A DNA stretch of 5,130 nucleotides from Phycisphaerales bacterium UBA2402 (GTDB taxonomy: Bacteria > Planctomycetota > Phycisphaerae > Phycisphaerales > UBA1924): positions 2,645 to 7,774 of the forward strand of contig DDSA01000147.1 in NCBI GenBank assembly GCA_002343715.1, given 5' to 3'. This document shows, one piece after another, positions 3,444 through 5,130 of this stretch. The notes under the pieces were generated by a model, which saw nothing but the letters and a program-made list of their open reading frames with translations, was not told where the DNA came from and made no database searches. The position numbers were made by a program, and so were the translations under genes. The number at the start of each line of letters is the position of its first letter. Position 1 is the first letter of the stretch.

Positions 3444-4982
3444 ATGCCGCTAGGCAACCACTATAAACTCGCGCCGTTCTTCGCGTCGATCATGAACCCG
3501 AACGTCCTGGCGTCGATCCTGGTCATCGGCGACAGCATGACCGCAGAGAACGCGCAAAAAGGCAACGCGACGAATGGCATCTGGGAGTCGTGGGAGCCTC
3601 CGATCCCGACCGAGAACAAGGTATCACACTGGCTCGGGCGCTCATCGCAGGCAAACCGCTCCGGCAACAACACGCATCATGGGGAGAGTCAGACGGCGGC
3701 ATCTATCGCCGGTGGCACAGCGACGACGATCACTCCGAGCACTTCGGTCACTGGTGCGGACCGACCCAATCTGTTCGGGCCTGGCTCAGGCAGCCCCGCG
3801 GCCAACAGCGTCGGAGGCCGCAACGACTTCTCTCCGCAGGAGTATCTCGACATCGCCTGGGGCGCTGGCACTCGCACAGGCACGGGCGGCAGCCCGGTCA
3901 GCATCTACAACGCGCATGGAAGGATGAATCAGCAGGGTGTCACGACCCCGTGGGGGTACACCATGCTCGGGGTCGCGCCCGCGATACACCGCAGCCAGCA
4001 GGCGAGCGCAAAACTGATCTGGAGAGCGCACGCGAGCAGCCCGGCCTCGAACATCGAGGTCATCGGCACACGCCGATCCACGACGACAGGAGGCACAAAC
4101 TTCGGCGTGCCTACAGGCACGCCTGTCGCGCCGGACTTCAGCGCGAACCCCGACACGATCCAGTCTGTGAATGTCGATTGTGGCACGGGCGTCGGCGAGC
4201 CGGGAGTCATGGCCAGGAGCATCGGAACCAACGCCGGCGCGGAATCACTGTTCCTGCTCGGGAACGCCTGGTACACCAGGCCGACATCATCGACGTGGTA
4301 CTCGAGTGGCTGGCTGCTCTCGTGCGTCGGCCTGTCCGGCGCGAACGCCGTGGATCTGGCGTCGATGCTGGGCGGCGACGACAACCGCGACGGCCAGATA
4401 TTGGTCCCCGTCTGCAGCAACGGACTGGCCCAGTCGTATCTCGGCGCACTCTGCTCCTACGGCACGGTGGCAGGCCCCACTCATGTCATCTTCAGGGTGG
4501 GGCAGAATCTGAACTCCAGCACGCAGAACCCCGGCACCAACTACACAGACGGGTCCGACATGGAGATATTCAGGACCAACATGCGGCACCTGATCGACAC
4601 GGTGCGTAACCACTGTCTGGCGCTGCAGGGCGAGATGCCGATGATGCTCATCGAGGGGCGCATCCGCACATCGTCGTCCGACAGCACGACCCAGGCGGTC
4701 AACGCCGTGCTGCGGGAACTGGCCGTGGAGTACGACTGTGCCTACTGGGACGGGTGGCTGCGCACCAGGGACCAGCCACTGACCTGGTATACCAGCGCCG
4801 AGAACCAGTCTACCAGCGGGGATAATGTCCATGAGAGTCACCAGGGCGCACGCTGGGTGCAGCGCATGGTGTTCGAGGACGGGATGCGGGCGCTGGGTCG
4901 GGATCACGGGATGTGGGGCTTCGAGACCAGGCCACCGGCGGCGACGGGCGGGATCGCGCGTCTGAGGGGACGCGGCGCGTAG
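3444..4982 (+). CDS. SGNH/GDSL-family hydrolase with long insertion
   Basis: A 512-residue protein with the four SGNH motifs in order. Block I is ILVIGDS (25-31) with nucleophile Ser31. Block II is probably VGLSGANAVDL (295-305), with a conserved Gly. Block III is HVIFRVGQNLN (347-357), with Gly353 and Asn355 in place of the usual GxND. Block V is DNVH (460-463), with Asp460 and His463, followed by the usual Gly at 468. The family hydrolyses esters, including acetyl groups on polysaccharides. Some 265 residues separate blocks I and II, far more than in compact members. That stretch holds a Thr/Ser/Gly-rich part (about 82-125) and a strand-rich part (about 190-295) that may be an inserted beta-sandwich, perhaps sugar-binding. 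There is no signal peptide, so a phage virion or lysis-released enzyme fits better than Sec export. The C-terminus is a basic low-complexity tail. The substrate is unknown. Confidence 0.87.
   Translation: MPLGNHYKLAPFFASIMNPNVLASILVIGDSMTAENAQKGNATNGIWESWEPPIPTENKVSHWLGRSSQANRSGNNTHHGESQTAASIAGGTATTITPSTSVTGADRPNLFGPGSGSPAANSVGGRNDFSPQEYLDIAWGAGTRTGTGGSPVSIYNAHGRMNQQGVTTPWGYTMLGVAPAIHRSQQASAKLIWRAHASSPASNIEVIGTRRSTTTGGTNFGVPTGTPVAPDFSANPDTIQSVNVDCGTGVGEPGVMARSIGTNAGAESLFLLGNAWYTRPTSSTWYSSGWLLSCVGLSGANAVDLASMLGGDDNRDGQILVPVCSNGLAQSYLGALCSYGTVAGPTHVIFRVGQNLNSSTQNPGTNYTDGSDMEIFRTNMRHLIDTVRNHCLALQGEMPMMLIEGRIRTSSSDSTTQAVNAVLRELAVEYDCAYWDGWLRTRDQPLTWYTSAENQSTSGDNVHESHQGARWVQRMVFEDGMRALGRDHGMWGFETRPPAATGGIARLRGRGA
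4104..4123. repeat. Perfect 8-bp inverted repeat inside the hydrolase gene
   Basis: GGCGTGCC and its exact complement GGCACGCC flank a TACA tetraloop. The hairpin lies in the middle of the hydrolase reading frame, coding for GVPTGTPV. There is no following T-run, so it is not a classical terminator; it may simply reflect GC-rich coding. Confidence 0.6.
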
Positions 4983-5036
4983 AGATGGTGTGGATGGTGC
5001 CGATCTCGACGGATGCAGCGAGGTCGGCCAGAGGTC

Positions 5037-5130
5037 ATGGACGTGGCCAAGTTCGGACGCGGCAACCAGGCGGCGAGGGGCAAAGGCCCCAAGCAGGCGG
5101 CGCGGCGGGGCAGACCCGCCGCGAATGTCG
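5037..5130 (+). CDS. Basic N-terminus of a phage-type protein, possibly small terminase (3' end missing)
   Basis: The frame runs off the right edge; 31 codons are visible from ATG 5037. The product opens MDVAKFGRGNQAARGKGPK and continues with RRGRPAAN, a Gly/Lys/Arg-rich leader of the KFxxGNxAAxGxG kind that I associate with phage small-terminase subunits and related HTH packaging proteins. Only this leader is visible, so the HTH cannot be checked. The start is uncertain: ATG 5013 in the same frame has no clear ribosome site, and GTG 5043 has GAGG (5031-5034) at an ideal 8-base spacing. A different frame from ATG 4985 is also open to the edge but encodes composition-biased sequence with no recognisable motif. 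A terminase gene following a hydrolase would suggest the start of a packaging or structural module; this is inference. Confidence 0.5.
   Translation, partial: MDVAKFGRGNQAARGKGPKQAARRGRPAANV
5101..5123. repeat. Perfect 9-bp GC inverted repeat at the right edge
   Basis: CGCGGCGGG (5101-5109) and CCCGCCGCG (5115-5123) form a perfect stem around a GCAGA loop. It lies within the partial basic protein frame, encoding AARRGRPAA. No T-run follows in the visible sequence, so a rho-independent terminator is not supported. Confidence 0.6.

Noticed and set aside
3590..4609. 339-codon open frame on the plus strand within the hydrolase gene
   Set aside because: Product is Arg/His/Gly-rich and featureless, while the overlapping frame carries the SGNH motifs.
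4287..4907. 206-codon minus-strand frame opposite the hydrolase C-terminus
   Set aside because: No recognisable motif; lies opposite the conserved blocks II to V of the hydrolase.
4985..5130. Open plus-strand frame from ATG 4985 to the right edge
   Set aside because: Gly/Arg/Gln-rich product without motif; the other frame over the same bases gives a phage-like leader sequence.

Overview
The window is high-GC and very densely coded. Every convincing gene lies on the + strand, with junctions that overlap, abut or leave gaps of tens of bases. I see no RNA genes, insertion sequences or CRISPR array, no gene-free stretch longer than about 60 bases, and no convincing promoter or terminator. It reads as the interior of one long polycistronic unit. 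Small genes, several unrelated DNA-binding proteins, a DUF1064-type nuclease and a phage-type J-domain protein indicate a bacteriophage, prophage or phage-derived element. The dockerin-like repeat at 3222-3443 has loops of the DxNxDGxVDxxD style. From memory this wording is especially common in planctomycetes of the class Phycisphaerae, so I infer, without proof, a phage or prophage of such a host.

Left part (1-2181), nucleic-acid handling and regulation: a left-truncated J-domain protein; a DUF1064 / PD-(D/E)xK nuclease; an 80-residue unknown; then three consecutive small putative DNA-binding proteins with overlapping ends. These are a zinc-ribbon plus XRE-like HTH protein, a winged-helix protein with a repetitive Pro/Ala tail, and a stand-alone LuxR-type HTH. 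The tail of the winged-helix gene is built from a 33-bp tandem repeat that is open in all frames.

Middle (2182-3222): an unrecognised 122-residue protein, then an unrecognised 209-residue, probably beta-rich protein, possibly structural.

Right part (3222-5130): a 73-residue protein with a hydrophobic N-terminus and two complete dockerin-type calcium loops; directly abutting it, a 512-residue SGNH/GDSL hydrolase with its catalytic motifs in order but a very long insertion after the GDS motif; and the start of a basic protein whose N-terminus resembles phage small-terminase or DNA-binding proteins. The dockerin-hydrolase pair is the most interesting part: host-like calcium-binding repeats translationally linked to an esterase-type enzyme, which may act on host surface polysaccharide. 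All functions are inferred by reading the sequence; no database search was run.
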